64,000 nucleotides of DNA, taken from positions 1-64,000 of the forward strand of contig NZ_CP108048.1 in assembly GCF_041435115.1 (NCBI RefSeq), given 5' to 3'. The DNA is from Streptomyces sp. NBC_00289 (lineage in GTDB: Bacteria > Actinomycetota > Actinomycetes > Streptomycetales > Streptomycetaceae). Both the position numbers and the translations under genes were made by a program. Of this stretch, positions 8,867 through 17,028 are shown piece after piece. How positions within the stretch are numbered: the first letter of the stretch is position 1; every line of letters starts with the position of its first letter. The notes beneath the pieces are model-generated. The model did no database searches. It was not told where the DNA came from and saw only the letters and a list, made by a program, of their open reading frames with translations.

Positions 8867-10341
8867 GGGTCTATCAGGATTCAGGTGTGGTTCGTCTGTT
8901 TGGCCTACAGGTTTTTCGGTGGGCTGGTCGGCCTACACTCGTCCGGCGGTAAGGCGGCCGTCGAAGAGAACGTCGAACTCGTTCAAAGCGCTTTTCCAGC
9001 GGTTGTTCCAGCGCTGGCGGCCGCGGCCGGTGGGGTCGAGTGCGAGGGTGGCGAGGTAGAGGCGTTTCAAGGCGGCGGTCTCGTTGGGGAAGTGTCCGCA
9101 GGCCTGGGCCGCGCGCCGGTAGCGGGCGTTGAGGGACTCGATCGCGTTCGTGGTGTAGACGACCTGCCGGATCGCGTCGGGCAGACCGAGGAAGGGCACG
9201 AATTCGCTCCAGGCCCGCTCCCAGGTCCCGGCGATCGACGGATAGCGCTTGCCCCACTTGTCGTCGAAGTCGGTCAGCCGTGCCCGGGCCTCGTCCTCGT
9301 TGACAGCGGTGTAGACGGGCTTGAGGTCGCGTGCGACGTCGGCCCAGTCGCGGCGTGAGGCATACCGCAGACTCGCGCGCAGGAGATGAACCACGCAAGT
9401 CTGCACCACAGTCCGGGGCCAGACGGCGTTCACCGCGTCGGGCAGGGCGCTGAGCCCGTCGCAGACCAGCATCAGCACATCACGGACGCCTCTGTTCTTG
9501 ATCTCGGTGAGCACCGTCTGCCAGTACTTGGCGCCCTCGCCGCCGTCGCCGGCCCACAGGCCGAGGATCTCGCGGTAGCCGTCGGCGGTGACCGCGATGG
9601 CCACGTAGATGGGCCGGTTGGCGACATGACCGTCTCGGATCTTGACGTGCACGGCATCGATGAAGACGACCGGGTAGACCGCGTCGAGCGGGCGGGTGCG
9701 CCATTCCGCCATCGATTCCAGGGCCTTGTCGGTGATCGTGGAGATGGTCTCCTTCGTTGTCGTCATCCCGTACGTCTGGGCGAGATGGGAGACGATCTCG
9801 CCGGAGGTCAGGCCCTTTGCGGTCAGCGAGATCACCAGGTCGTCCAACGCACCAGTGCGGCGGGCGTACTTGGGCAGCAGCCGGGGCTGGAAGGTGCCCA
9901 GACGGTCTCGCGGGATCTGCACCGTGACGGCGCCGACCTCCGTCATCACCTTCTTGCTCCGGTAGCCGTTGCGGGTGTTGCCGCCCGAGCGCGACCCGCG
10001 CCCGCCGACGCGGCCGACCCCGTCGGCCAGGTGCTGGTCCATCTCTGCTTCCAGCGCGGACTGCATCAGGTGCTGAGCGAGCTCGGGCAGCAGGCCGCCC
10101 TCGCCCATCAGCCGCAGTCCCTCTCCGCGGACCTTCTCGGCCGCGAGCGCGGCCAGCTCCTCCAGCAGCTCACTGGACAGACCATTCTGCGACACCGGCA
10201 TCGACTTCACGTCGGCACCCTCGACGCCACCGCCGACCTCGGCAAGCGACACGCCCTCCACGGTCTCGATCAGGTGACCAGTCGTCGTACTCATCAGGCT
10301 CACTCCTTCGGGGAGATCCACACCTGATTCATGACACTCCC
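8867..10341 (-). mobile_element. IS256-family element, copy A (1475 bp)
   Basis: Flanked by the 8-bp duplication TCAAAGCC (8859-8866 and 10342-10349). The left terminus begins GGGTCTATCAGG and the right terminus, read inward, begins GGGAGTGTC. Over its whole length it appears identical to copy B at 39820, except that it stops 37 bp short of copy B's outer right terminus. It is oriented opposite to copy B. Confidence 0.9.
8933..10294 (-). CDS. IS256-family transposase (copy A)
   Basis: Full-length 453-residue mutator-type transposase. It contains GGNTRNGYRSKKV, PVVFIDAVHVKIRDG with the first catalytic Asp, LMLVCDGLSALPDAVNAVWP with the second, and TTNAIESLNARYRRA with the Glu, followed by the conserved WNNRWKSALNEFDVLF end. 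ATG 10294 is preceded by GAAGGAG at a good distance; the longer frame to 10387 crosses the IS terminus. It appears identical in sequence to the copy at 39867. Confidence 0.92.
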   Translation of the reverse strand: MSTTTGHLIETVEGVSLAEVGGGVEGADVKSMPVSQNGLSSELLEELAALAAEKVRGEGLRLMGEGGLLPELAQHLMQSALEAEMDQHLADGVGRVGGRGSRSGGNTRNGYRSKKVMTEVGAVTVQIPRDRLGTFQPRLLPKYARRTGALDDLVISLTAKGLTSGEIVSHLAQTYGMTTTKETISTITDKALESMAEWRTRPLDAVYPVVFIDAVHVKIRDGHVANRPIYVAIAVTADGYREILGLWAGDGGEGAKYWQTVLTEIKNRGVRDVLMLVCDGLSALPDAVNAVWPRTVVQTCVVHLLRASLRYASRRDWADVARDLKPVYTAVNEDEARARLTDFDDKWGKRYPSIAGTWERAWSEFVPFLGLPDAIRQVVYTTNAIESLNARYRRAAQACGHFPNETAALKRLYLATLALDPTGRGRQRWNNRWKSALNEFDVLFDGRLTAGRV

Positions 10342-10490
10342 TCAAAGCCATCGGCAAGCCGGGAAGGTCTTGGTAGATAAAGAACAAGATAAGCGGAAAA
10401 CACTTGGTGAGACGGGCGTGCCGAGGTGGCCCCTCGGCGTCAGTGGGTCGGGGGTGAGGTGGTCAGGAGGCGGGGTCGGAGGCGGGGTGG

Positions 10491-11819
10491 TCAGGCGGCT
10501 GCCGGGGTGAGGGTCACGTCGTGGCCGAGGTCCTTGAGCTGGCGGAGCAGGTCGCGGGTGCGACGTTCTGGATCAAGGCGTCGGGTGTGCCAGTCGGAGC
10601 CGAGGTCGGCGAAGCGGGCGGTGGGGTCGTTGATGAGATGCCAGACGATCACCAGGATCGATCGGGCGACCGCGACCAGGGCCTTCTTGTGGCCTCGGCG
10701 TTTGACGAGCTTGCGGTAGCGGGCGCCGAGGAACGTGTCGGTCTTCGCGGCGGACATTGCCGCGTCTCCGAGGGCGCCCTTGAGCCACGAGTTGCCCTTG
10801 CCGGTGGGGCCGGAGGTGTTCTTGTTCCCGGACTGGATAGTGCGGGGTGAGAGTTTGGCCCAGGAGGCTAGGTGTCCCGGAGTGGGGAAGACGCCCATGT
10901 CCAGGCCCAGTTCGGCGATCATGACCTGGGCGGTGGGGATCCCGATTCCGGGGATCTCGTCGAGCCGCTCCACCAGCGGCAGGCACGCAGCGCCTGCCTG
11001 TTCCTGCGTCTCGGACTCGGGGCCGCAGGCCCGGGGCATCGCTTCGACGGCGTCGGTGATCCAGGTGGTCAGCTCGGTGATGCGGGCGTCGAGGGAGTCG
11101 ACCAGGTCCAGCAGCATCCGGCACAACCGGGCGTGGTGGTTCTCGAACTGGCCGGTCAGGGCCTCGATGAGGGCGGCTTTCTTGTTCCGCATCCGGGCTC
11201 TGGCCATCTCCGCGAGGACCTTCGGGTTGCGCTGGCCGGCGATCAGGGCGTCCATCATGGCGCGGCCGGAGACGCCGAAGATGTCGGTGGCTACGGTGGA
11301 GAGTTTGATCTGGGCGTCTTCGAGGAGCTTCTCCACGCGCTGCTTGTGCCGGGTGCGTTCCTCGGTGAGCACGGTGCGGGTGCGGGTGAGGTCCCGGAGC
11401 TGCCGGATCGGTTTCGGGGGCACGAACGAGGGCCGGAGCATGCCGCGTTCGGTGAGCTTGGCCAGCCAGATCGCGTCCAGCTTGTCGGTCTTGGGCCGGC
11501 CCGGGACGTTCTTCACGTCGCGGGCGTTGACGAGCCACACCTGCAGCCCGGCCGCTTCCAGCAGGAAGAACCAGCACTTCCAGTACGACCCGGTCGCTTC
11601 CATGACCACGCGGGTGACGCCCTGGCAGCGCAGGTGGTCAGCGAGTTCCAGGATGGCGTTGGTGGTCGCGCCGACGTTCCAGACGCGCTGGACGCGCTTG
11701 CCCGGCTTGTCGTCGTGGGGCAGGCGCGTGCACACCATGCCCGAGGCCTTGGCGATGTCGATCGCGGCGACCCGCTCGACGATCTCCTCGGCCTGTTCGA
11801 TGTCTTCCGCTGCGTGCAC
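10491..11819 (-). CDS. IS110-family transposase
   Basis: 442-residue DEDD recombinase. The N-terminal RuvC-like part has ERVAAIDIAKASG, RVVMEATGSYW and TDKLDAIWLAKL; the C-terminal Tnp_20 part has IPGIGIPTAQVMIAELG, HLASWAKLSPRTIQSG and LVKRRGHKKALVAVARSIL. GTG 11819 follows GGGAGAGG by a few bases and fits the usual family start, while the longer frame to 12023 lies in the element's non-coding end. The gene is complete and may be active. Confidence 0.9.
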   Translation of the reverse strand: MHAAEDIEQAEEIVERVAAIDIAKASGMVCTRLPHDDKPGKRVQRVWNVGATTNAILELADHLRCQGVTRVVMEATGSYWKCWFFLLEAAGLQVWLVNARDVKNVPGRPKTDKLDAIWLAKLTERGMLRPSFVPPKPIRQLRDLTRTRTVLTEERTRHKQRVEKLLEDAQIKLSTVATDIFGVSGRAMMDALIAGQRNPKVLAEMARARMRNKKAALIEALTGQFENHHARLCRMLLDLVDSLDARITELTTWITDAVEAMPRACGPESETQEQAGAACLPLVERLDEIPGIGIPTAQVMIAELGLDMGVFPTPGHLASWAKLSPRTIQSGNKNTSGPTGKGNSWLKGALGDAAMSAAKTDTFLGARYRKLVKRRGHKKALVAVARSILVIVWHLINDPTARFADLGSDWHTRRLDPERRTRDLLRQLKDLGHDVTLTPAAA

Positions 11820-12090
11820 GCCTCTCCCTGCCTTCGGCCTTGTTGCGCGATAGGTTGGGACCGCCCGGGGGACCGGTTGAGGGAAGAGTGAGAATCTAAC
11901 CGGCGTGCTCGAAGCGACAGTGCGCGGCCCCTCTGTTCGGCCCCCGGCGCCAGACTGACTCACGGCCTCGATGTGCCAAGAAGCGAACGGCGTTGCGGGC
12001 GGCCCCACCCGGCAGGTTTTCACGGCCGCGAGGCGCCGCCGTCAGGCGGCCGGGGGACTGACTCCGGACTCCGCCTTTGAGCAGTCGCAT
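11820..12090 (-). ncRNA. IS110 upstream non-coding end, candidate bridge RNA region
   Basis: About 270 bp upstream of the IS110 start have no convincing gene but several GC-rich inverted repeats. IS110 elements of the IS621 type encode a bridge RNA in this position that pairs with donor and target DNA. The presence of an RNA is inferred from position only; loop guides were not matched to flanks because the exact IS ends are not resolved. Confidence 0.35.
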
Positions 12091-12094
12091 GGGT

Positions 12095-12128
12095 GTGGCC
12101 CGCCGGGTGATGTGTTCCGGCGGGCCAC
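12095..12128. terminator. Intergenic hairpin terminator
   Basis: A perfect 12-bp GC-rich stem (GTGGCCCGCCGG at 12095-12106 with 12117-12128) and a 10-base loop. It lies downstream of the minus-strand anti-sigma-like gene that ends at 12201 and before the IS110 end, so it likely ends that operon. Confidence 0.65.
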
Positions 12129-12200
12129 GGCTGCTGCAGGTTAAGAGGTGGCTACTTGCCGCGGTGAGCGTTGAAGATCTTCAGCGAGGCATGTCCTTCG

Positions 12201-12950
12201 TTAGGGAAGTTCCGCCTTCTGGGCGTGGTAGCAGGACGGAAGGTCGCCCTTGAGGACATCCGTACCGAAAAGTCCCTCATCCTTGCCTTCACCGGACGGC
12301 AGGACAACCACGAGGGTAGATCCGTCGGGAATCTTGTCCCGGTGAATGGTTGCCACCAGCCGGTTGTGCACGCGTTCAACCTTGCTTACTGCGGCCCCGC
12401 TTGCCTCCTTGTCCCGGTTGAGGTCCTTCTGGGCGATGGGGCAGGTGGGATCATCGCGGTAGACACGGGCGGGCACGCCCATGCGGTCCAGGTCGTGCTG
12501 CAACTCGGCGGGGTCTGCCACCACCCTCGTTCGCCCGGGCCAGGCTTCGCCGGGGGTGGTGCACTTGCCATTGACGCACTTCATCTCCCCTCCCTTGACC
12601 CGCAGGCTCATCTTCACCGTGCTGTTGGGCTCCCGGTCCAGGGTGTAGGCCACGTTACGGATCTGGCCCGGGCCGGCCGCGACGGTAACGGTGTCGCTGC
12701 TGCCGGACGTCTGGCCGACGCTCACCGCGACACCAGCCACGGCCGCTGCCAGTGCCAGCGGAGCAGCAACGCGTGTGGCCAGCCGCCAACGCCTGGCAGT
12801 GAGACCGGACTCTTCTTGTACGTGATTCATGAGGTGTTCTTTCAGCAGACGGTGGCGGTCGCGGGAGAGATCCGGGTTTGCCGCTGCTGGCAGTAGCCGG
12901 GACAGTTCCTCACGCTCCGGGCTTCGCGGCGAGTGCGGGGTGGCATTCAT
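12201..12950 (-). CDS. Membrane protein partner of ECF sigma factor (CU044_5270-like)
   Basis: 249 residues. The N-terminal cytoplasmic part ends EREELSRLLPAAANPDL and DRHRLLKEHLMNHV, then a basic stretch and one membrane segment (about 62-82, VAAPLALAAAVAGVAVSVG). The remaining part is predicted outside the cell, with two cysteine pairs (CVNGKC, and CPIAQ with PSCYH). Its start overlaps the stop of the sigma gene by four bases (ATGA). Proteins with this layout are regularly coupled to ECF sigma genes in Streptomyces and may act as anti-sigma or sensor, but no canonical zinc anti-sigma motif is seen. Confidence 0.7.
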   Translation of the reverse strand: MNATPHSPRSPEREELSRLLPAAANPDLSRDRHRLLKEHLMNHVQEESGLTARRWRLATRVAAPLALAAAVAGVAVSVGQTSGSSDTVTVAAGPGQIRNVAYTLDREPNSTVKMSLRVKGGEMKCVNGKCTTPGEAWPGRTRVVADPAELQHDLDRMGVPARVYRDDPTCPIAQKDLNRDKEASGAAVSKVERVHNRLVATIHRDKIPDGSTLVVVLPSGEGKDEGLFGTDVLKGDLPSCYHAQKAELP

Positions 12951-13633
12951 CGGTTCTTCTCCTGCTTCGACCGGACCGCGGATGCGCGGTCACCCGGTAT
13001 CTGTCCGCTGGCAGAGTCGCGTTGCATACTTTTCGGAACCCGGGCCAGCTCCTGCTCCGTGAGCTGCCGCAGGCGGCTGCGCGCCCGCGACAGCCGGGAT
13101 CGGACTGTGCCGACCGGCACGCCCAGCGCTTCGGCCACCGCTGCGTGCTCCAGGCCGGACCACACGCACAAGGCGAACACCTCCCGCTCCGCCGGCCGCA
13201 ACCGCTCAAGCGCGGCCTTGGCCGCGGCCAGCTGCTCGGTATCGGCGAGCCGCCCGACCAGCTCCTCCGCGAAATCCGGCACAGCCTCGCGTAGCGGCAG
13301 CTGGGTCAACGCCTTCTGGTGCCGACGCGCAGCGCGGGCAGTGTTACGCAATACGTTGGTGGCGATTCCCAGCAGCCACGGCTGGAGACTCTCTCCGCCC
13401 GGGCGCAGTTTCTTCCTCAGCCGCCAGGCCTCCAGGAACGTCAGGGACACCACGTCCTCGGCCGCGGCCCAGTCACCGGTCCAGCGCACCGCGTGCCGGT
13501 ACACGACACGGGCGTGCGCATCAAAGATCTGCCCGAATGCGGCCGGGTCCCCGGCCCGTACCCGGGCGCGTAGTGATATGTCCACGCACAGTCCTGTCCG
13601 ACCAGCCGCACGCATTGCAGTGATCCCTATCAC
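12947..13633 (-). CDS. ECF-type RNA polymerase sigma factor
   Basis: Sigma-70 region 2 is seen in AFGQIFDAHARVVYRHAVR and DVVSLTFLEAWR, and region 4 in LRPAEREVFALCVWSGL and VAEALGVPVGTVRSRLSRAR. The protein directs RNA polymerase to its own promoters. The frame starts at GTG 13633 with no clear RBS; ATG 13615 or GTG 13585 (giving VDISLRARVRAGDPAAF, the usual family start) are plausible. The operon continues into the membrane protein by ATGA overlap. The pair lies between an IS110 and a broken ISAs1, so it probably travelled with mobile DNA. Confidence 0.85.
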   Translation of the reverse strand: MIGITAMRAAGRTGLCVDISLRARVRAGDPAAFGQIFDAHARVVYRHAVRWTGDWAAAEDVVSLTFLEAWRLRKKLRPGGESLQPWLLGIATNVLRNTARAARRHQKALTQLPLREAVPDFAEELVGRLADTEQLAAAKAALERLRPAEREVFALCVWSGLEHAAVAEALGVPVGTVRSRLSRARSRLRQLTEQELARVPKSMQRDSASGQIPGDRASAVRSKQEKNR

Positions 13634-13931
13634 AAAGGCGGGGACCGGGCGCCCTCAGCGGTCCCAGAGACCCCCTACCAATCTCAACCAGCTTGCGCGA
13701 GCGAATTCGGATCACACTTGAGTACGCACTGCTTCCCGGCCGACGCCCTGTCAAAAGCTGATCACGCAGAACGCCAGAGCAGTGTCAGGGACGGAACTCT
13801 TTGTGGACGATCACAAAGATCCATCTCACTGTCCGATTCCCGCCGTCAGCGGCAGGTCAGCGGCCTGCTCTGCTCCCAAGCGGACCGAGTTCGAGCCGGT
13901 TGCTCATTCGAGCCGACTTCTGCGGAACCCA

Positions 13932-13960
13932 CAGGGCCCCGGCGTGTGCCTGGATCGTCC
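13932..13960. repeat. ISAs1 right terminal inverted repeat
   Basis: A 29-bp sequence (starts CAGGGCCCCGGCG, ends TGGATCGTCC) that is the inverse of 20136-20164 and 24354-24382 apart from one or two bases. It lies just beyond the stop of the ISAs1 C-terminal fragment. Bases 13634-13931 upstream hold no supported gene. Confidence 0.7.
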
Positions 13961-13967
13961 GGTTTGG

Positions 13968-14855
13968 TTATGTGATGCCGTAGAGGGCGAGGACGCGGGG
14001 GCGCTCGGTGTGGGCTCGTCGTCCGGCGGCGGTGTTGACGTAGCCGGCGAGCTTGAGCGCGCTGCGGATCAGGTCGCGGAGGGCAGCGAGTACGGCGGGC
14101 GCGTTGCGGGTTCTGACCTGGGACTTGTCCTCGTTGAAAGTGACATCTCGACACCAGTGGACGGTATTTTCCACGGTCCAGTGCCCGCGAGCCCAGGACG
14201 CGATCTCGGCTGCGTTCGCTTCCTCGGCGGGCAGGTCGGTGATGGCGTAGACGGTCTCGTTGGACCATTTTTTCGCCCCGTAGAGACGGCGTCGGCGCTG
14301 GATCCGCAGGACCTGGGCCGCGTGCGGGAAGAGCAGGCCCTCGACGGTGACGACCTGCACGAGCCGCTGCTCGTGACGGCCGTGGCCCCGGGCGTCGTCG
14401 CGGTGGATCACAGGGATCTCCTTCCAGGGCAGGGCGTGGAGTTGACGGGCCTGGCCGCGCTGGTTGTTCTTGATGGTCAGCAGGTAGTGGGCGCCGCGTT
14501 CGCGCAGGTAGATGGCGTGGTCGCGTTGGGCGTGGAGGGCATCGGCGGTAACGACCGCCCCCGTGAGATCCGCGTCGTCGATCTGGTCGAGGAGAGGTGC
14601 GAACTCGGGGATTTCGTTGGTCTTCGCGCCGATCTCGCGGGAGGCGAGAGTGACACCGTCGCCGTGACGGACGGCGGACAGGACGAAGACGCGGCTGCCG
14701 TCCGGGCGCCTCGCGCCGCGCAGGCACGTGCCGTCCACCGCGATCGCCCGCCGCCGGAGCCGTACCGGCTCGGCGCGGGCGGCCGCCCGGTGAGCCCGGC
14801 GCTGTTCACGTTCGGTGCCACCGTCGGGCATCGTGGCTTCGTGCACGTTCAGCAA
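13968..14855 (-). pseudogene. ISAs1-family transposase, C-terminal part
   Basis: Contains the catalytic domain (RAIAVDGTCLRGARRPDG, GAVVTADALHAQRDHA, HYLLTIKNNQ, WARGHWTVENTVHW) and the normal end, but lacks the N-terminal DDE_Tnp_1_assoc domain. That missing domain lies 4.7 kb away at 19580-20035 in the same orientation, ending at the residues that match this fragment's beginning (both meet at a VMP/TMP motif). The transposase was therefore cut in two by the intervening DNA. The remaining start codons are fortuitous. Confidence 0.85.
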
Positions 14856-14971
14856 CAGCGTTTGTGGGTGAGTTTTAGCAGCAGTTGGTGATCACTTGGC
14901 TCGTGCTTGTCCGTGAGAAATGACGGCGCTGCTTCCGGCGAGAGGCAGGACCGGGGCGCTCGACAGCCGGG

Positions 14972-15286
14972 TTATGAGCTGAGGCTGTTCAGTGCGGCTT
15001 CGGCCAGGTTGGGCCACTGAGCGGCGTGTGCGTGGGGCACGGCGACCCAGTCTTTGAAGGGACGGTGCTTCCCCGACGGGTCGAAGAGTTCGGCCCCGGT
15101 CAGGGCGAGGGCTTCGGCGTGGGCGGGGGTTCCGTCGCCGAGTTTGAAGGCGAGGTAGTCGTCCTTGAGACAGGCGAAGGCCTTGCCGTGGGCCTTGAGG
15201 GCGCGCTTGCCGAACATCGCACCGGCGGTAGCGCCGTGGTGGGCAAGGTCGACGGCGATGTCGTCGAAGAGTTCATCGGGGGTCAT
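14972..15286 (-). CDS. TfoX/Sxy N-terminal domain protein
   Basis: 104-residue protein: MTPDELFDDIAVDLA, AGAMFGKRALKAHGKAFACL, then DDYLAFKLGDG and FDPSGKHRPFKDWVAVP. This is the small stand-alone TfoX_N fold common in Streptomyces beside ECF sigma genes. ATG 15286 lies inside the 3' end of the ECF42 gene, overlapping it by 14 bp, so the two are probably co-translated. The longer frame upstream is a shadow of the sigma gene. Function is unknown. Confidence 0.8.
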   Translation of the reverse strand: MTPDELFDDIAVDLAHHGATAGAMFGKRALKAHGKAFACLKDDYLAFKLGDGTPAHAEALALTGAELFDPSGKHRPFKDWVAVPHAHAAQWPNLAEAALNSLSS

Positions 15287-16634
15287 GGGCGGGTCCTTGT
15301 TCGGGTTGGGTGAGCTGGTTGCGTCGGCGGAGGAGGTAGTCGTGTTCGGCTTGGTTGCCGACGAGGGCGAGTGCGGTGTCGTAGGCGGCGACCGCTTCGG
15401 TGGTGCGGTCGAGGCGGCGCAGGAGTTCGGCGCGGGCGGCGGGCAGCAGGTGGGAGCCGGCAAGGTGTCCGTCCTCCTGGAGCTGGTCGAGGATGCGCAG
15501 GCCGATGGCGGGCCCGTCGGCCATGGCGAGGGCGATGGCCCGGTTGAGTTCGACCATGGGTGAGGGGACTGTCTTGGCGAGCATGCCGTAGAGGGAGGCG
15601 ATCTGCGGCCAGTCGGTGGCCCGTGCGGTGGGGGCGTCGGCGTGCACCGCGGCGATCGCCGCCTGCAGCCCATAGGGTCCGGGCGGCCTGATGTGCAGGG
15701 CGGTGATGACCAGTTGGCGGCCTTCGGCGATCTGCTGTTGGTCCCACAGGGTGCGGTCCTGGTCCTCGAGCATGACCAGCTGGCCGTCGGCTGTGGTGCG
15801 GGCGGGGCGGCGGGCGTCGGTCAGCAGCATCAACGCCAGCAGCGCGGTGGTCTCGGCTTCGTCGGGCAGCAGGCGGTGCAGGACGCGGGCCAGACGGATG
15901 GCCTCCTCACACAGTTCCGGGCGGATCTGCGTGGGTCCGGCGGTGGCCGCGTATCCCTCGGTGAACAGCAGATAGAGCACTGCCAGAACAGCCGGCAGCC
16001 GCTGAGGAAGCTCGGTGCTGTCCGGGACGCGGTAGGGGATGGCGGCGTCGCGGATCTTGCGCTTGGCCCGCACGATGCGCTGGGCGATGGTCGGCTCGCT
16101 TACCAGGAACAGCCGGGCGACCTCCGGCGTGCTCAGACCAGCCAGGCAGCGCAAGGTGAGCGCGACCTGAGCGGACCGTGCCAGGGCGGGATGGCAGCAG
16201 GTGAAGAACAGCCGCAGCCGCTCGTCGGGGATGTCGCCCTGCGCCGGTTCGGGTGGCGCCTGGGTGTGGGCCATCGTGGTCTCCGTTCGCAGCAGCGCGA
16301 GCTTGCCGGCCAGGTTCTGCTCGCGACGGATCCGGTCGATCGCCGCGTTGCGGGCCACCGTGGTCAGCCAGGCGGCCGGGTGGTCCGGGATGCCGTCGGC
16401 CGGCCAGCGCCGTACCGCCTGAAGGCAGGCATCGGCGAGGGCCTCCTCGGCGACGTCCAAGTCGCCGAGGAGGCTCACCAGCCGGGCCAGGACCCGGCCG
16501 TGCTCGGCTCGGAAGATCTGCCCGAGCTCTTCGCCGCCGCTCAGGTGGGCATCACCGGACGCACCTCCACCGTGCCGTGACTCGCGCCCGGGCAGCGCGC
16601 CGCCCACTCCAGCGCCTCGTCCAGGTCCGCGCAC
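15273..16634 (-). CDS. ECF42-type sigma factor with C-terminal TPR-like extension
   Basis: About 430 residues, far longer than an ordinary ECF sigma. Region 2 (IFRAEHGRVLARLVSLLGDLD, EALADACLQAVRRW) and region 4 (RCLAGLSTPEVARLFLVSEP, IAQRIVRAKRKI) are followed by a 200-residue alpha-helical extension (ASLYGMLAKTVPSPMVELNR, RAELLRRLDRTTEAVAAYDTAL) typical of ECF42. Members of this class have no anti-sigma factor and depend on the extension, with a DGPF protein encoded beside them, as here. GTG 16634 overlaps the upstream DGPF gene by 94 bp; a later start near 16560 is possible. Confidence 0.85.
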   Translation of the reverse strand: MRGPGRGAGVGGALPGRESRHGGGASGDAHLSGGEELGQIFRAEHGRVLARLVSLLGDLDVAEEALADACLQAVRRWPADGIPDHPAAWLTTVARNAAIDRIRREQNLAGKLALLRTETTMAHTQAPPEPAQGDIPDERLRLFFTCCHPALARSAQVALTLRCLAGLSTPEVARLFLVSEPTIAQRIVRAKRKIRDAAIPYRVPDSTELPQRLPAVLAVLYLLFTEGYAATAGPTQIRPELCEEAIRLARVLHRLLPDEAETTALLALMLLTDARRPARTTADGQLVMLEDQDRTLWDQQQIAEGRQLVITALHIRPPGPYGLQAAIAAVHADAPTARATDWPQIASLYGMLAKTVPSPMVELNRAIALAMADGPAIGLRILDQLQEDGHLAGSHLLPAARAELLRRLDRTTEAVAAYDTALALVGNQAEHDYLLRRRNQLTQPEQGPAHDPR

Positions 16635-16879
16635 TTCAGTACGAAGAATCCGCCCAGCTGCTCACGGGCCTCGGCGAACGGGCCGTCGGTGACCAGGCGC
16701 TCGCTCTCGCGGATGGCCACCGTGGTCGCGGTAGCCGACGGTTGCAGCTTCTGGCCGCCTTGCATCACACCGGCCTGCACGGCTGCGGCGGCGTAGGCAT
16801 CGTAGTCCTTGCCGAGCTGGTCCCAGTCGACCTCGCCGTCCTTTGACTCGTCCCGATAGATCAGCACCACGTATTGCAT
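16541..16879 (-). CDS. DGPF/YCII-related domain protein
   Basis: 112-residue protein starting MQYVVLIYRDE and carrying VTDGPFAEAREQLGGFFVL, the DGPF motif that names the family, and the end GTVEVRPVM. DGPF proteins are the standard neighbours and probable targets of ECF42 sigma factors. It overlaps the sigma gene and precedes it, so it is the first gene of the three-gene group DGPF - ECF42 - TfoX. The RBS AAGGAAAGG lies just before the ATG. Regulation by its own sigma factor is inferred from the family. Confidence 0.85.
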   Translation of the reverse strand: MQYVVLIYRDESKDGEVDWDQLGKDYDAYAAAAVQAGVMQGGQKLQPSATATTVAIRESERLVTDGPFAEAREQLGGFFVLKCADLDEALEWAARCPGASHGTVEVRPVMPT

Positions 16880-17028
16880 GATCAGGCCTTTCCTTGCGCT
16901 TTGCCTTCTGGCGGCCGGTGGCCGCGTCGCTGGAAGGACGAACCAGCAGTGGCCGGATCGACAGCAGACGCCGCGGGAATGCTGTGAGGCCAGTCACATC
17001 CTCTCGGTCCCGCTCGGCAGCCGGAACG

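Larger units (their letters stand above)
7311..10388 (+). mobile_element. Streptomyces DDE transposon (NF041680-type) carrying an inserted IS256
   Basis: The ends are an imperfect inverted repeat, CTTGTTCTTTTTCTTCC at 7311-7327 against the complement of 10372-10388 (15 of 17 match). The single transposase gene is interrupted near its end by IS256 copy A. I see no clear target duplication. The boundaries are tentative. Confidence 0.5.

Noticed and set aside
9386..10327. Plus-strand 313-codon frame inside IS256 copy A
   Set aside because: Exact antisense of the IS256 transposase and repeated opposite copy B; a shadow.
10735..11853. Two plus-strand long frames opposite the IS110 transposase
   Set aside because: Shadows of the IS110 gene, which has clear motifs and an RBS.
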